A DNA stretch of 64,000 nucleotides from Streptomyces ferrugineus (GTDB lineage Bacteria > Actinomycetota > Actinomycetes > Streptomycetales > Streptomycetaceae), in assembly GCF_015160855.1 (NCBI RefSeq), contig NZ_CP063373.1, forward strand, positions 4,588,001 to 4,652,000, given 5' to 3'. The notes below the pieces were generated by a model. It ran no database searches. It was not told the DNA's origin and was given only the letters and a program-made list of their open reading frames with translations. The position numbers were made by a program, and so were the translations under genes. The number at the start of each line of letters is the position of its first letter. Position 1 is the first letter of the stretch. Below, one piece after another: positions 8,875 to 17,461 of the stretch.

Positions 8875-11649
8875 TCACGACGCGTCCAGCACCGTGCCGG
8901 TGATCACCGGCGCCCCGGGCAGCGGCTCACCGAAGTCGTCGGTCGGCTGGAGGCGCACCGACTCGGCCGGCTCGGCCACCCGGTCCGCGATCGTCGGTAT
9001 CCGTATCTCCTCGGTCGTGCTGCCCGCGGGGACGTTCACCCAGAGGGAGAAGCCGTCCACCTTGGACAACGCCCGTTCCGGGTCCGGGGACGCGCCGGTG
9101 TTCTCGTCGAGCCAGCGGGGGTCCACGTCCTTCGTCGACACCTCCCGGCCGTCCGTGACCGGCAGTAGGGCGTACGTCGTGGTGATGTCGGCGTCGGCGG
9201 CCTCGGACAGGGACACCCGCCACCTCAGCGGCTGCCCTTCGGTCACCCGGTCGGCGACCGGTGTCACGGAGACCGACGGCATCGGGTCGTCGTTCCGCAC
9301 GGTCACCCCGCCCAGGTGGGCGCCGACCACTGCGCTGCGCACCGCCTTCACAAACACGTTCTGGCCCGTGTCGTAGCCGTAGCGCGTATTGCCCTCGACC
9401 TTCACCGGCACATCGATGGCCTGTCCGCCGGGCCGTACCGTCACCAGCCGGTCCGTGACCCGGCCCGTGACCGGGTCGGCGACGAACAGCCGTACTTGTC
9501 CGCTGCCCTGCCCCGAGACCTTCACCGGCACCCGGTAGGTCCGCACGCCAAGGTCGCCTTCCTCGACGGTCAGCCGCCCGACGTCGACCCGGGGCAGCGG
9601 GGCCGGACGCACCTCGGGCGTGCCCGGCCGCCAGGCCCAGGCGTCCATCAGCCAGGCCCGTCCGGACCGCGTGCGCGGCGTCAGTTCCAGGTTCTTGACG
9701 TGCCGCAGGTCCAGCGCGGCCGCGTCGTCGGCCCCGATCGGCACCCGCACCTCGCGCGCCCAGTACGAGGCGGTCCGGTCCGTCCCGGGCAGCCCGTCGA
9801 CCGTGACGCGGCCGAGGGGCCGGTGCCGTCCGGCGGTGTCGGTGACGGAGACGTCCAGCTGCGTTCCGGAGGTGTTCGGCGGCACGAAGACGCGCAGTGC
9901 CAGCGCCTTCGCACCGGCGAGGGACAACGGCCGTTCGGGGCTGATCCGGGCGGCGGAACCGGCCGCCGACCAGCGCAGCGCGACCGCGCGACGGCCGCGC
10001 TCACGATCGGTCTCCCACCGCGCGAAGTGCGGTGACACCCCTGCCGTCTCCGACGACAGACAGGCCCTCGCCGTGGCCGGATCCACCGCCGAGCACAGCC
10101 GTGCCCCGCTCACGGTGACCTTGCCGTCCGGCAGGAAGCCGGCGCCGCGCCGCGCACCCACCGCATGGGTCAGGACGCGCGCGGGGTCGGCCGAGGGCGC
10201 GCGGCGGCCCGAGCCGTCGAGCAGCGGACGCACCCGGTCGTCCTTCGCGACGAACAGCCGTGCCGCCGCCGCGATGTAGGTGGCGCCGGCCTTGTGCTGC
10301 TGGTCGGCGGTCAGCCGGGTCCTGGTGCCGGGGGAGCAGACCGCGTCGGGCTCTTCCTCGTCGGTCCAGAAGTCGTCGTCGGCGGGCGCCTGGGCCTGGC
10401 CGGGCGTCCACTCGCTGTTGAAGAAGTTGTGGTTGGCGCCGACCATGTAGACCGCGCTGTGCAGGGCGGCACCGCGGCCGACCCGGCGGGTGCCGTCGAC
10501 GTACACCTCGCCCTGGAGGTCGGAGACGTCGCCGTCGCAGCCCGGCAGGATCGTCATCGACGGCACGTCCGGCACCGGGTTCTGGCCGAAGATCGTCGGG
10601 CCGATCAGGACGGTGCCGCGAATGTGCCAGCGCACCGGGCCGCGATAGCCGTCCTGGTCGGCGGGCGGCGGATAGAGGCTGTCCATCGCCGCCCGGTTGA
10701 CGCCCTCGCCACCCCGCGAGTGCCCCACGAGCAACAGCCGGGACAGATCGGCCCGGGGCGCCTGCCGCACGGCCGCCGGGGCGGTGTCCGGACGCGCGGA
10801 CCAGCCGGCCCAGCGGGCGAGGTGCTGCCGTACCAGTGACGAGCGGGCCTGTGCGCCGCCGTCCTCGGCCTGCCAGTCCTGGCCGTTGACGCCGTTGGCG
10901 GAGATCGACACCGTCACATGGCCCTGGGAGGCCAGGAGCCGCTGGTCGCGCAGATACCCCCGGTGGCTCGGCACCGGCTTGGAGCCGGCGGCGCAGGGCC
11001 AGTCGCCGGTGGTCTCGCCCTGCGGGGTGTAGCAGGTGGAGTGCCGGCCGTGCAGGAACAGGGCGAGCGGACGGCGGCCCTCGGCACCCTTGGGCGCCAC
11101 CACCACGGCGCGCATCTCGACCGGTTCGGCGAATCCGGGCAGCCGCACCGGGGGGAGGTCGTACTCGCCGGTGACGGTCCGGTACGCGCCCGGCTTGCCC
11201 GGGTCGACCTGGTTCGCGGGCAGACGCTGCGGCACGCTCACCCCGGAACGTCCGCCGGACGAGGAGCCGGGGGAGGTGTCCGGCGCGTCCAACCGGCGTC
11301 CCGCGGCCCGCACTTGAAGGTCCCGCACGGAGTCCAGCCGGACCCCGTCGAGGCCGAGCCGGAACGTCCGCCCGTCCTTCGCCGGAGCCGGTGCGCCGAG
11401 GACTCGGTCACCGGCGTAGAACTCGACCCGGGCGTCCCCCATGGGCACCCGCTCGTCGGACCGCCACACCAGCTTCCGCTCCGCTCCCTCGCCGGTGACG
11501 CTCCAGTCCGGCGGCAGCCCCTCACCGCCGTCGGCCGCCGCTAACGGCCTCGCACCGGACGCCGGTTGAGCCTGAGCCCACCCTGGCGAGGCCCCCACGA
11601 CCGCGAGCAACGCCAGCGCGGTGACCCCTATTCGCCGGGCACGTATCAC
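8875..11649 (-). CDS. Large secreted alpha/beta hydrolase with C-terminal beta domains
   Basis: A 924-aa exported protein. Signal peptide residues 1-29. Residues about 180-530 hold an alpha/beta-hydrolase fold: LALFLHG (oxyanion region) and the nucleophile elbow VGHSRGG with Ser311. The C-terminal third is beta-rich; a segment with TVRNDDPMPSVSVTP and VTEGQPLRWRVSLSEAA looks like Calx-beta/SLH-type repeats used in binding or surface contacts. It is probably a secreted esterase or lipase, substrate unknown. The GTG start is preferred because AAGGAGG sits just upstream; an earlier in-frame ATG at 11814 would add residues without signal-peptide character. Confidence 0.85.
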   Translation of the reverse strand: MIRARRIGVTALALLAVVGASPGWAQAQPASGARPLAAADGGEGLPPDWSVTGEGAERKLVWRSDERVPMGDARVEFYAGDRVLGAPAPAKDGRTFRLGLDGVRLDSVRDLQVRAAGRRLDAPDTSPGSSSGGRSGVSVPQRLPANQVDPGKPGAYRTVTGEYDLPPVRLPGFAEPVEMRAVVVAPKGAEGRRPLALFLHGRHSTCYTPQGETTGDWPCAAGSKPVPSHRGYLRDQRLLASQGHVTVSISANGVNGQDWQAEDGGAQARSSLVRQHLARWAGWSARPDTAPAAVRQAPRADLSRLLLVGHSRGGEGVNRAAMDSLYPPPADQDGYRGPVRWHIRGTVLIGPTIFGQNPVPDVPSMTILPGCDGDVSDLQGEVYVDGTRRVGRGAALHSAVYMVGANHNFFNSEWTPGQAQAPADDDFWTDEEEPDAVCSPGTRTRLTADQQHKAGATYIAAAARLFVAKDDRVRPLLDGSGRRAPSADPARVLTHAVGARRGAGFLPDGKVTVSGARLCSAVDPATARACLSSETAGVSPHFARWETDRERGRRAVALRWSAAGSAARISPERPLSLAGAKALALRVFVPPNTSGTQLDVSVTDTAGRHRPLGRVTVDGLPGTDRTASYWAREVRVPIGADDAAALDLRHVKNLELTPRTRSGRAWLMDAWAWRPGTPEVRPAPLPRVDVGRLTVEEGDLGVRTYRVPVKVSGQGSGQVRLFVADPVTGRVTDRLVTVRPGGQAIDVPVKVEGNTRYGYDTGQNVFVKAVRSAVVGAHLGGVTVRNDDPMPSVSVTPVADRVTEGQPLRWRVSLSEAADADITTTYALLPVTDGREVSTKDVDPRWLDENTGASPDPERALSKVDGFSLWVNVPAGSTTEEIRIPTIADRVAEPAESVRLQPTDDFGEPLPGAPVITGTVLDAS

Positions 11650-11818
11650 GTGCCCCTCCTTCCGTTCGCTCCGGGACGGGCCGTCCCGGGCCCTCACCCT
11701 GTGAGGACGGAAGGTGTCAGTGGTGAGTTGCCTGTGACGACAGGGCAAAGCGAGACGAAGGAGGCCGACCGGCCTGCGGGCAGGACTGGTTGGGCGCCCG
11801 GCGGGATAGGCCACCCCA

Positions 11819-13185
11819 ATGAGCCGAACTCCCCGTCACCGCGCCGCCGTCGTCGGCACCGGCCACCGCGCCCGGACCTTCACCCGGGCCCTCGCCGAGC
11901 GCCCCGACCACGTCGTCGCCGCCCTCTGCGACCCCAGCCCCACCCGCATGGCCTTCCACAACCGGCTGTTGGCCGAGGCCGGCGCGCCCACCGCCACCCA
12001 GTGGGCGCCCGACCGGTTCGTCGACATGCTCGCCAAGGAGGAGATCGACGAGGTCGTCGTCACCACCGTCGACGCCGAGCACGACCGCTACATCGTCCCC
12101 GCCCTCGAAGCGGGCTGCCGCGTCGTCACCGAGAAACCGATGACCGTCGACGCGGACCGCTGCGCCCGCATCCTCGACACGGTGCGCGAGACCGGCAACT
12201 CCCTCACCGTCGCCTTCAACTACCGCTTCAACCCCGTGCACGAGACGTCCGCGCACTGCTCGTCGACGGAGCGATCGGCGAGATCCTCTCCGTCCACTTC
12301 GAGTGGCTGCTCGACGTGCGCCACGGCGCCGACTACTTCCGCCGCTGGCACCGGGAGAAGGACCGCAGCGGCGGCCTGATGGTGCACAAGTCGAGCCACC
12401 ACTTCGACCTGGTCAACTGGTGGCTCGCGGACGAGCCGAGGGACGTCTTCGGCTACGGCCGACTCGCCTTCTACGGCCGCGAGGCGGGCGAACGCCACGG
12501 CTTGCGCCGCGACTACGACCGCGCCCACGGCGCCGACGGGGCCGCCGACGACCCCTTCGCCCTGGACCTGGCCGCCAACGACACCCTGCGCGCCCTCTAC
12601 CTCGACGCCGAAGAGGACGACGGCTACGTCCGCGACCGCAACGTCTTCGGCGGGCCCGTCACCATCGAGGACGACATGGCCGTCCTGGTGCGCTACGCCA
12701 AGGGCGCGACGATGACGTACCACCTCACCGCGTACTCCCCGTGGGAGGGTTACCGGGTCATGTTCAACGGCAGCGCCGGGCGGCTGGAGTTGGAAGTGGA
12801 GGAGAGCCAATGGCAGCGGCCCACGACCCGGATCGGCTCGGGCAGCGGCGCGCTGCACGGGGACACGGCCGCCGAGCATGCCGGCGGGGCACGGCTCACC
12901 CTGCGTCCACTGTGGCGGGCCCCGGAGGACGTCCCGCTCGTGACCGCCCACGAGGCGCACGGCGGGGGAGACCCGCGGATGCTCGACGCCCTCTTCGGCC
13001 CGGTGGCCTCCGGGCGGTCGGCCGACCCGGGCGCGGTGGCGCATCCCAGGGCCACCGAACGCGACGGCGCGCTGGCCCTGGCCGTCGGGCTCGCCGCGAA
13101 CCGGTGCTTCGAGACGGGACGGCCCGTCGACGTACGGGAACTGGTCCCCGGCCTCTGGCGGGGAGATCAGGTCCAGGCGCGGTAG
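11819..13185 (+). pseudogene. Gfo/Idh/MocA oxidoreductase broken by a -1 frameshift
   Basis: The first part (ATG 11819, frame continuing to 12379) encodes a Rossmann domain (AAVVGTGHRART), the EKP motif (VVTEKPMTVD) and FNYRFNPVHE. The protein then continues in a different frame with VRALLVDGAIGEILSVHFEW to the stop at 13185. The switch lies at about 12241-12251. The total length, 1367 bases, is exactly one short of 456 codons, so a single lost base explains it. Both halves keep normal codon bias, so the break is recent, or it is a sequencing error. If intact it would be a sugar or aldose-type oxidoreductase of about 455 aa. Its end overlaps the convergent OB-fold gene by 19 bases. Confidence 0.85.
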
Positions 13186-13580
13186 GGCTCGTCGACCAGT
13201 TGGAACACCGGCTCGCCCCGCACCGGGTCCTTCGCCGTCGACAGCCGGACCCGGTCCCCGCTGTGGATGCCGATGGGCGGGCCCATCACCCGGCCGCGCA
13301 CGACGAACCCCTCGGCCATCTCGATGAGCGACACATTGCGCGCGGCGGGGGTGTTGCGGTGGACCACCGTGGAGTGGCGGATGGTCCCCACACCCTCGCT
13401 GCGCTCCGTGCGCAGGTCGCTGCCCTGGCAGACCGGGCACAGCAGCCGGTGGTACATGGCGGTGCCGCACCAGGTACAGCGCTGGAAGACGATGGCGTCC
13501 GTCTCGGGGGCCGTGCGGTCGAGGACGCCCGCCGCATGGCCGACGGTCTGACGAGCAACGCTTCCTGAGTGGTGGTACAC
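13167..13580 (-). CDS. Zinc-ribbon OB-fold protein (DUF35 type)
   Basis: A 137-aa protein with an N-terminal rubredoxin-like zinc ribbon (CTWCG ... CPVC) followed by an OB-fold ending in VDEPYRAWT. In known members (for example ChsH2 of steroid side-chain degradation, and partners of archaeal thiolase) this domain pairs with a thiolase or lipid-transfer protein and helps acyl-CoA transfer. No thiolase partner is next to it here. GTG 13580 is chosen because GGGAG lies 9 bases upstream. A perfect palindrome at 13656-13670 lies 76 bases upstream and matches one before the neighbouring TetR gene, so joint control is likely. Confidence 0.8.
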   Translation of the reverse strand: MYHHSGSVARQTVGHAAGVLDRTAPETDAIVFQRCTWCGTAMYHRLLCPVCQGSDLRTERSEGVGTIRHSTVVHRNTPAARNVSLIEMAEGFVVRGRVMGPPIGIHSGDRVRLSTAKDPVRGEPVFQLVDEPYRAWT

Positions 13581-13655
13581 GCTGGTCAACTCCCTGCGCT
13601 GGGCCGGAATCCCACGTGCGCGGCTCACCGTGCCACCGTGCACACCGTCAGCGTA

Positions 13656-13670
13656 TGGCACTCAGTGCCA
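13656..13670. promoter_or_regulatory. Palindromic operator, site 1 (TGGCACT-C-AGTGCCA)
   Basis: A perfect inverted repeat with 7-bp arms around one central base, upstream of the zinc-ribbon OB-fold gene. Nearly the same 15-mer recurs at 14456-14470 just before the adjacent TetR gene. The pairing of regulator and motif strongly suggests the TetR binding site. Confidence 0.7.
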
Positions 13671-13722
13671 CACGTAAAGGCACTCCGTTCCCTTAATCTC
13701 GCCGAGATCCCGGACGCGCGGA

Positions 13723-14424
13723 TCAGCCGCGTCCCAGCGTGGCCTCGATCTCCTGGACCACCCGCCACAGCGGGGCACCGCGCCGGGACACGACGACCAC
13801 CACGTCGTCGGGCTGCTCGTCCCGGGCGGGCGGCGGGACGGGGGCGACACCGAAGGCCGACTGCACATACCCCAGCGCGTGGTCGACCGCGGCGCTCGCG
13901 TCGCCCTGGCCGTCCGAGCGCAGCCAGGACCGCAGCGCGTTGTTGTGCGCCGCGACCACGGCGGCGGCGATCACGTCGGCCTGGAGGGTGCCGTCCCGCC
14001 GGCCGGCGAAGCGCTCGCGCAGATACTCGGCGAGCGCCCGCTCGTAACGCCACACCACGGACAGCTCGTACGCCCGCAGTCCGGGCACCTTCTTGGTGAG
14101 CCGATAGCGCTGCACCGAGAAGGTCGGGTTCTCCGCGTACATGCGCAGCACCAGCCGGGCCGCGTCGCACACCCGTCGCACCGGCTCGTGCTCGTCACCG
14201 CTCGCGGCGAGGAACGCCGTCATGTCGGCGAGACAGCGCTCGTGGTCCGGGAAGACCACGTCCTCCTTGGACGGGAAGTAGCGGAAGAACGACCGCCGTC
14301 CGACGCCGGCCAAGGTCACGATGTCGTCGACGGTCGTCTGCTCGTAGCCCCGCTCCAGGAACAGCTGGAAGGCCGCGGCGACCAGGGCGTCCCGCATCGG
14401 GGGCTTCGTGCTGCTGGAGCTCAT
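13723..14424 (-). CDS. TetR family transcriptional regulator
   Basis: A 233-aa repressor-type regulator. Residues about 10-60 form the TetR helix-turn-helix (TVDDIVTLAGVGRRSFFRYF, with PSKEDVV following). The C-terminal helical domain would bind a small ligand, often an acyl-CoA in this branch, but nothing in the sequence fixes it. An imperfect copy of the 15-bp palindrome TGGCACTCAGTGCAA lies 32 bases upstream of the start and the perfect copy lies beyond its 3' end, before the OB-fold gene. It probably represses itself and that gene. Confidence 0.9.
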   Translation of the reverse strand: MSSSSTKPPMRDALVAAAFQLFLERGYEQTTVDDIVTLAGVGRRSFFRYFPSKEDVVFPDHERCLADMTAFLAASGDEHEPVRRVCDAARLVLRMYAENPTFSVQRYRLTKKVPGLRAYELSVVWRYERALAEYLRERFAGRRDGTLQADVIAAAVVAAHNNALRSWLRSDGQGDASAAVDHALGYVQSAFGVAPVPPPARDEQPDDVVVVVSRRGAPLWRVVQEIEATLGRG

Positions 14425-14455
14425 GGACGGAACGTAGCACCCAGGGATGCGTCAA

Positions 14456-14470
14456 TGGCACTCAGTGCAA
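14456..14470. promoter_or_regulatory. Palindromic operator, site 2 (TGGCACT-C-AGTGCAA)
   Basis: Second copy of the 15-bp palindrome, with one mismatch in the right arm, 32 bp before the TetR start codon. It fits autorepression and could also control anything transcribed rightward from here. Confidence 0.65.
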
Positions 14471-14841
14471 CCCTTGGAGGGAACCGAGTGCAGCCGACGA
14501 GCCCCACGCCGCCCGCCCGACCCCACATCCTGTACGTCACCCGACCTGGCCCATCCGTCCCGCGGCCGCCGCCACCGCGACGAGGACATCCTCCTCACTC
14601 CCGGCTGCGCGACGACTTCGACCTCGCCCTGTGCCATCCCCGGGACGCGGGTGTACAACCCGCTGTCCGGCAAGGCGGGCATGGCCGGCAAGCAGTACCT
14701 GCCCGACCTGACCGCCGGCGGACACCCGGTCATCCCCAGTGCGCCCTGCGCGGGACGGCTTCGTCGCCGTGATGAAGGCGTCGCTGCACCGCTTCCTCGC
14801 CGCGCCCGCCTGGCCGGGCCCGCGCGTCCCGTCCCGCGCTG
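14471..14841. other. No convincing gene; possible decayed coding region
   Basis: This stretch between the TetR gene and the CBM2 gene has no intact gene that can be supported. An open frame from 14447 to 14842 has an Arg/Pro-rich beginning. Part of it, around 14600-14750, reads like real protein (GTRVYNPLSGKAG, YLPDLTAGGHPVIP), but it lacks a good start and the neighbouring frames look equally coding-like. It could be the remnant of a small gene once controlled by the TetR operator. Confidence 0.3.
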
Positions 14842-14858
14842 AACCCGCGGGACGTCAA

Positions 14859-14904
14859 CCCCGTATCTCTCCTCGGGGATTGGCGAAGCCCCGTGCAGAC
14901 GGGG
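14859..14904 (+). promoter_or_regulatory. Two hairpins in the 5' leader of the CBM2 gene
   Basis: CCCCG (14859-14863) pairs with CGGGG (14874-14878), and CCCCGT (14889-14894) pairs with ACGGGG (14899-14904). A CCCGCGGG palindrome lies just before. The second stem ends 7 bases before AGGAG. The layout is that of a structured leader which could affect translation. A c-di-AMP riboswitch was considered, but its conserved 5' elements are not visible. Confidence 0.4.
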
Positions 14905-14921
14905 GACGGAAGGAGAGCGGT

Positions 14922-15686
14922 GTGTCCACACGGCCCGACCCCGCGGAGCCGGACGAAGGCCCGGCCCTGGAACCGATCCGCGTCCTGCGCCCGCGCCGCA
15001 CCGACGCCCTCGCGGAGTTGTTCAAGGAGTGGGAGCAGGACCAGGCCGGCTACGAGACCGTGGCCGTGCCCGTGGCCCTGCCCGGCGCCGAGGACGCGAC
15101 ACAGGAACTGCCGGCCGTCGCCGAGGACACCGCAGGCGCCCGGCGCCGTGGCCGGCCCGGCCCGGCCGGCCCCGGTTTCCGCCGCACCGCCGTCGCGGTG
15201 GCCGTGACGGCGGCCGCGGTCATCGGCTTCGGCGGCGCCCTCCTGCTGCCCGGCCACGACGACGACGCGACGGCCGGGGAACCGGCCCCGTCCGAGACCG
15301 CCTCCGCCGCCGAGCCCGACCCGACCGCGCCCGCGGCCCCCGGCGAAGGCGAGGCAGGTGATCCCGCCTGCACCGCGTCCTTCCGGACCGTCAACAGCTG
15401 GCAGGGCGGCTTCCAGGGCGAGGTGACGGTGACCAACGCGCCCGCGGCCTCCGCCTCCGGCTGGACCGCGACGGTCGTACCGCCCGACGGCGCCCGCCTC
15501 ACCCAGGTCTGGGACGGCACCCTCGCCACGGCCCGGGACGGCAGGGCGACGGTCACCAACGCGTCCTGGAACGGCGCTCTGGCACCCGGCGCGAGCGTCA
15601 CCTTCGGGTTCCTCGCCGACACCTCGGACGCGAGCGGTCAGCCGTCGGCCACGGTCACCTGCGCGGCGACGGCGGGCGCGTCCTGA
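14922..15686 (+). CDS. Membrane-anchored CBM2 (cellulose/chitin-binding) protein
   Basis: A 254-aa protein. Residues 1-85 are cytoplasmic, charged and Pro/Arg-rich. One membrane helix follows at about 89-110 (AVAVAVTAAAVIGFGGALLL), then a Pro/Ala/Glu-rich spacer, then a family 2 carbohydrate-binding module (about 150-250) with the flanking Cys pair (DPACTASF, TVTCAAT) and the exposed Trp residues in NSWQGGF, SGWTA and ASWNGA. There is no catalytic domain. It would display a polysaccharide-binding module on the cell surface, perhaps for adhesion to plant or fungal material. The GTG start has AGGAG 6 bases upstream. Confidence 0.8.
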   Translation: MSTRPDPAEPDEGPALEPIRVLRPRRTDALAELFKEWEQDQAGYETVAVPVALPGAEDATQELPAVAEDTAGARRRGRPGPAGPGFRRTAVAVAVTAAAVIGFGGALLLPGHDDDATAGEPAPSETASAAEPDPTAPAAPGEGEAGDPACTASFRTVNSWQGGFQGEVTVTNAPAASASGWTATVVPPDGARLTQVWDGTLATARDGRATVTNASWNGALAPGASVTFGFLADTSDASGQPSATVTCAATAGAS

Positions 15687-15725
15687 CGCCCGGTGCGCGG
15701 GCCCCGGGCGCCGCGCGCCGACGGC

Positions 15726-16094
15726 TCAGCGGCCGTGGTCGACCAGTGCCTGGGACACGGCGCGCACGCTGCGGGCGATGTGCTGCAACTGCATGACCTC
15801 CGCCGCGTACAGCTTGATGGTGTGCTCGATGACCGACTCGGGCAGGCCGAGCCCGGGCAGGTCCGCCCGCGCCGTCTGCAGCGCGGTGCGCGCGACCCGG
15901 ATCTCGTTGTGGACCTGGATCTGCGCATGCCGTGCGAGCAGCACGGGGTGGCGGATCAGCGCCGGATAGCTGGCGTAGCGGGCCGGCACCAGCTCGCGCA
16001 GCCACTTGGCCGCGGAACGCTCCCAGTCGTAGGAGCCGGGGGTCTTGACCTGGCACGGCCAGTCCGGGCTGATGCGCGTCGTCGTCAGGGTCAT
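15726..16094 (-). CDS. Hypothetical protein
   Basis: A 122-aa, probably all-helical protein with no signal peptide or membrane segment and no motif I recognise. ATG 16094 is preferred over ATG 16100 because GGAAG lies 8 bases before it. The long upstream gap (to 16458) carries an AT-rich island that may hold its promoter. Function unknown. Confidence 0.65.
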   Translation of the reverse strand: MTLTTTRISPDWPCQVKTPGSYDWERSAAKWLRELVPARYASYPALIRHPVLLARHAQIQVHNEIRVARTALQTARADLPGLGLPESVIEHTIKLYAAEVMQLQHIARSVRAVSQALVDHGR

Positions 16095-16458
16095 GGTCAT
16101 CGCTTCCGGGTGTGCGGCGTCGTCTGGGTGTCCGACGGGGTCGGGGGCGGCCCCGGCCTAGGGGATGACCGGGGCCGCCGCCACGGGCGCTCGCGCAGGC
16201 GATGCCCGACAGAACAGCCCGAGCGCCGACGCGGGTAGGAGACGGCGGCCACGGCTGTTCGCAGAGGAGCCCGGAAAGACAGGCGGCAGTCGCACGACGG
16301 ATGGGGTGACGTGCGCATGAGCGGACCGGCTGCTTTCGGCGGGCGGATGTTGCGTGTGCAGTATTTATATATGCCGTCTGCTTTGCAAGGCGTATGAAAA
16401 CATTCATGCGCGCTTTGTTGTGAATGCTGCCGGTGTGGCCTGCTTTGACCTGAGTGGA
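16095..16458. other. Intergenic region with an AT-rich island
   Basis: No gene is seen. Around 16360-16426 the DNA turns AT-rich, unusual here, with a TTGCAA and a TATATAAATACT-like stretch on the minus strand that may be the promoter of the hypothetical gene to the left. CATTCA (16401-16406) and TGAATG (16421-16426) form a weak inverted repeat just past the end of the RpiR-type gene. Confidence 0.4.
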
Positions 16459-17406
16459 TCAGTCCCGGAGGAAGAACTGGTGCTGGTCGGAGAGGTGCTC
16501 GTACTCCTCGAGCCGCGCCTGCGTCCGCTCCGGGTCGGCGTCGGTCATGGCCTGCAGCAGCGCGGACGCCATCACGCCGGGCGCGGCGTAGGAGTCGAAG
16601 ACCAGCCGGGATCCGGTGCCGGTGGCGAAGACGACGTCGGCCGAGTCGGCCACAGGCCCGAGCGCCAGGTCGGTGATCAGGGCGACCCGCAGCCCAGCCC
16701 CCTGCGCGACCTGCACGGCGGTGAGGGTCTCGTGCGCGTGCCGGGGCAGGGAGAAGGCCAGCACCCAGGTGCCGCCGGCCTCGCGCGACTGGAGCAGCGC
16801 GTCGTAGGCGACGCTGCCGCCCCGGGTCACCAGCCGCACGTCGGGGTGGATACGGCGGGCGGCGTAGGCGAAGTACTCGGCGAGGGATCCCGAGATGCGC
16901 AGTCCGAGGATGGTGAGCGGGGTCGACTCCGACAGCTTTCGGCCGATGTCGATGACCTGGTCGGGGTCGGCGAAGTCGCGCCGCAGGTTCTCCAGGTTCT
17001 CGATCTCGGCGTCCACGGCGGCCTGGAGCTCGTTGGCACCGTTCTCGTCCGCCGCGACGGGACCTCCGGCCAGGGCCCCCAGGGCGATCGCCTGGAGCTT
17101 CTCCCGTAGCGCGGGGTAACCGCTGAAGCCCACCGCCGCGGCGAAACGGGTCACGGACGGCTGGCTGACCCCGACCCGGTCGGCGAGATCGGTGATCGAC
17201 AGGAACGCCGCCTCGGTGATGTGCTCGATCAGGTACTGGGCGATGCGCCGCTGCCCGGGGGAGAGCCGGGGCTGGTCGAAGAGCGCCCTGAGCTGGGAAG
17301 TCGGCGATGCCTCGGTCTCCGGGACCGTCTTTCCCGAGGTGATGGCGGATGCCTGTGCGCGTGCCTGCTGAGGCGATGGCACCGGCGCGCCTCTTTTGTC
17401 TCCCAC
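16459..17406 (-). CDS. MurR/RpiR family transcriptional regulator
   Basis: A 315-aa regulator with an N-terminal RpiR helix-turn-helix (about 55-100: SITDLADRVGVSQPSVTRF) and a C-terminal SIS sugar-phosphate-binding domain (about 155-290: LTILGLRISGSLAEYFA). Such proteins sense phosphosugars or related metabolites. No obvious target operon is adjacent, so the target is unknown. The start is GTG 17406. TATGTT at 17415-17420 (minus strand) ends 8 bases before it, which fits a leaderless transcript; AAGGA is too close to serve well as a ribosome site. Confidence 0.88.
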   Translation of the reverse strand: MGDKRGAPVPSPQQARAQASAITSGKTVPETEASPTSQLRALFDQPRLSPGQRRIAQYLIEHITEAAFLSITDLADRVGVSQPSVTRFAAAVGFSGYPALREKLQAIALGALAGGPVAADENGANELQAAVDAEIENLENLRRDFADPDQVIDIGRKLSESTPLTILGLRISGSLAEYFAYAARRIHPDVRLVTRGGSVAYDALLQSREAGGTWVLAFSLPRHAHETLTAVQVAQGAGLRVALITDLALGPVADSADVVFATGTGSRLVFDSYAAPGVMASALLQAMTDADPERTQARLEEYEHLSDQHQFFLRD

Positions 17407-17461
17407 AGTCCTTCAACATAGCTCACGCACCGTGTCGACCATGGCCGCTCCGGCGTCACGG

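Noticed and set aside
14841..14904. c-di-AMP (ydaO) riboswitch before the CBM2 gene
   Set aside because: The GAACCCG-like string is suggestive, but the conserved 5' elements of that riboswitch are not found upstream; only simple hairpins are seen.
16401..16426. CATTCA/TGAATG hairpin as a terminator of the RpiR gene
   Set aside because: Stem of only 6 bp with a 14-base loop and AT-rich surroundings; too weak to call.
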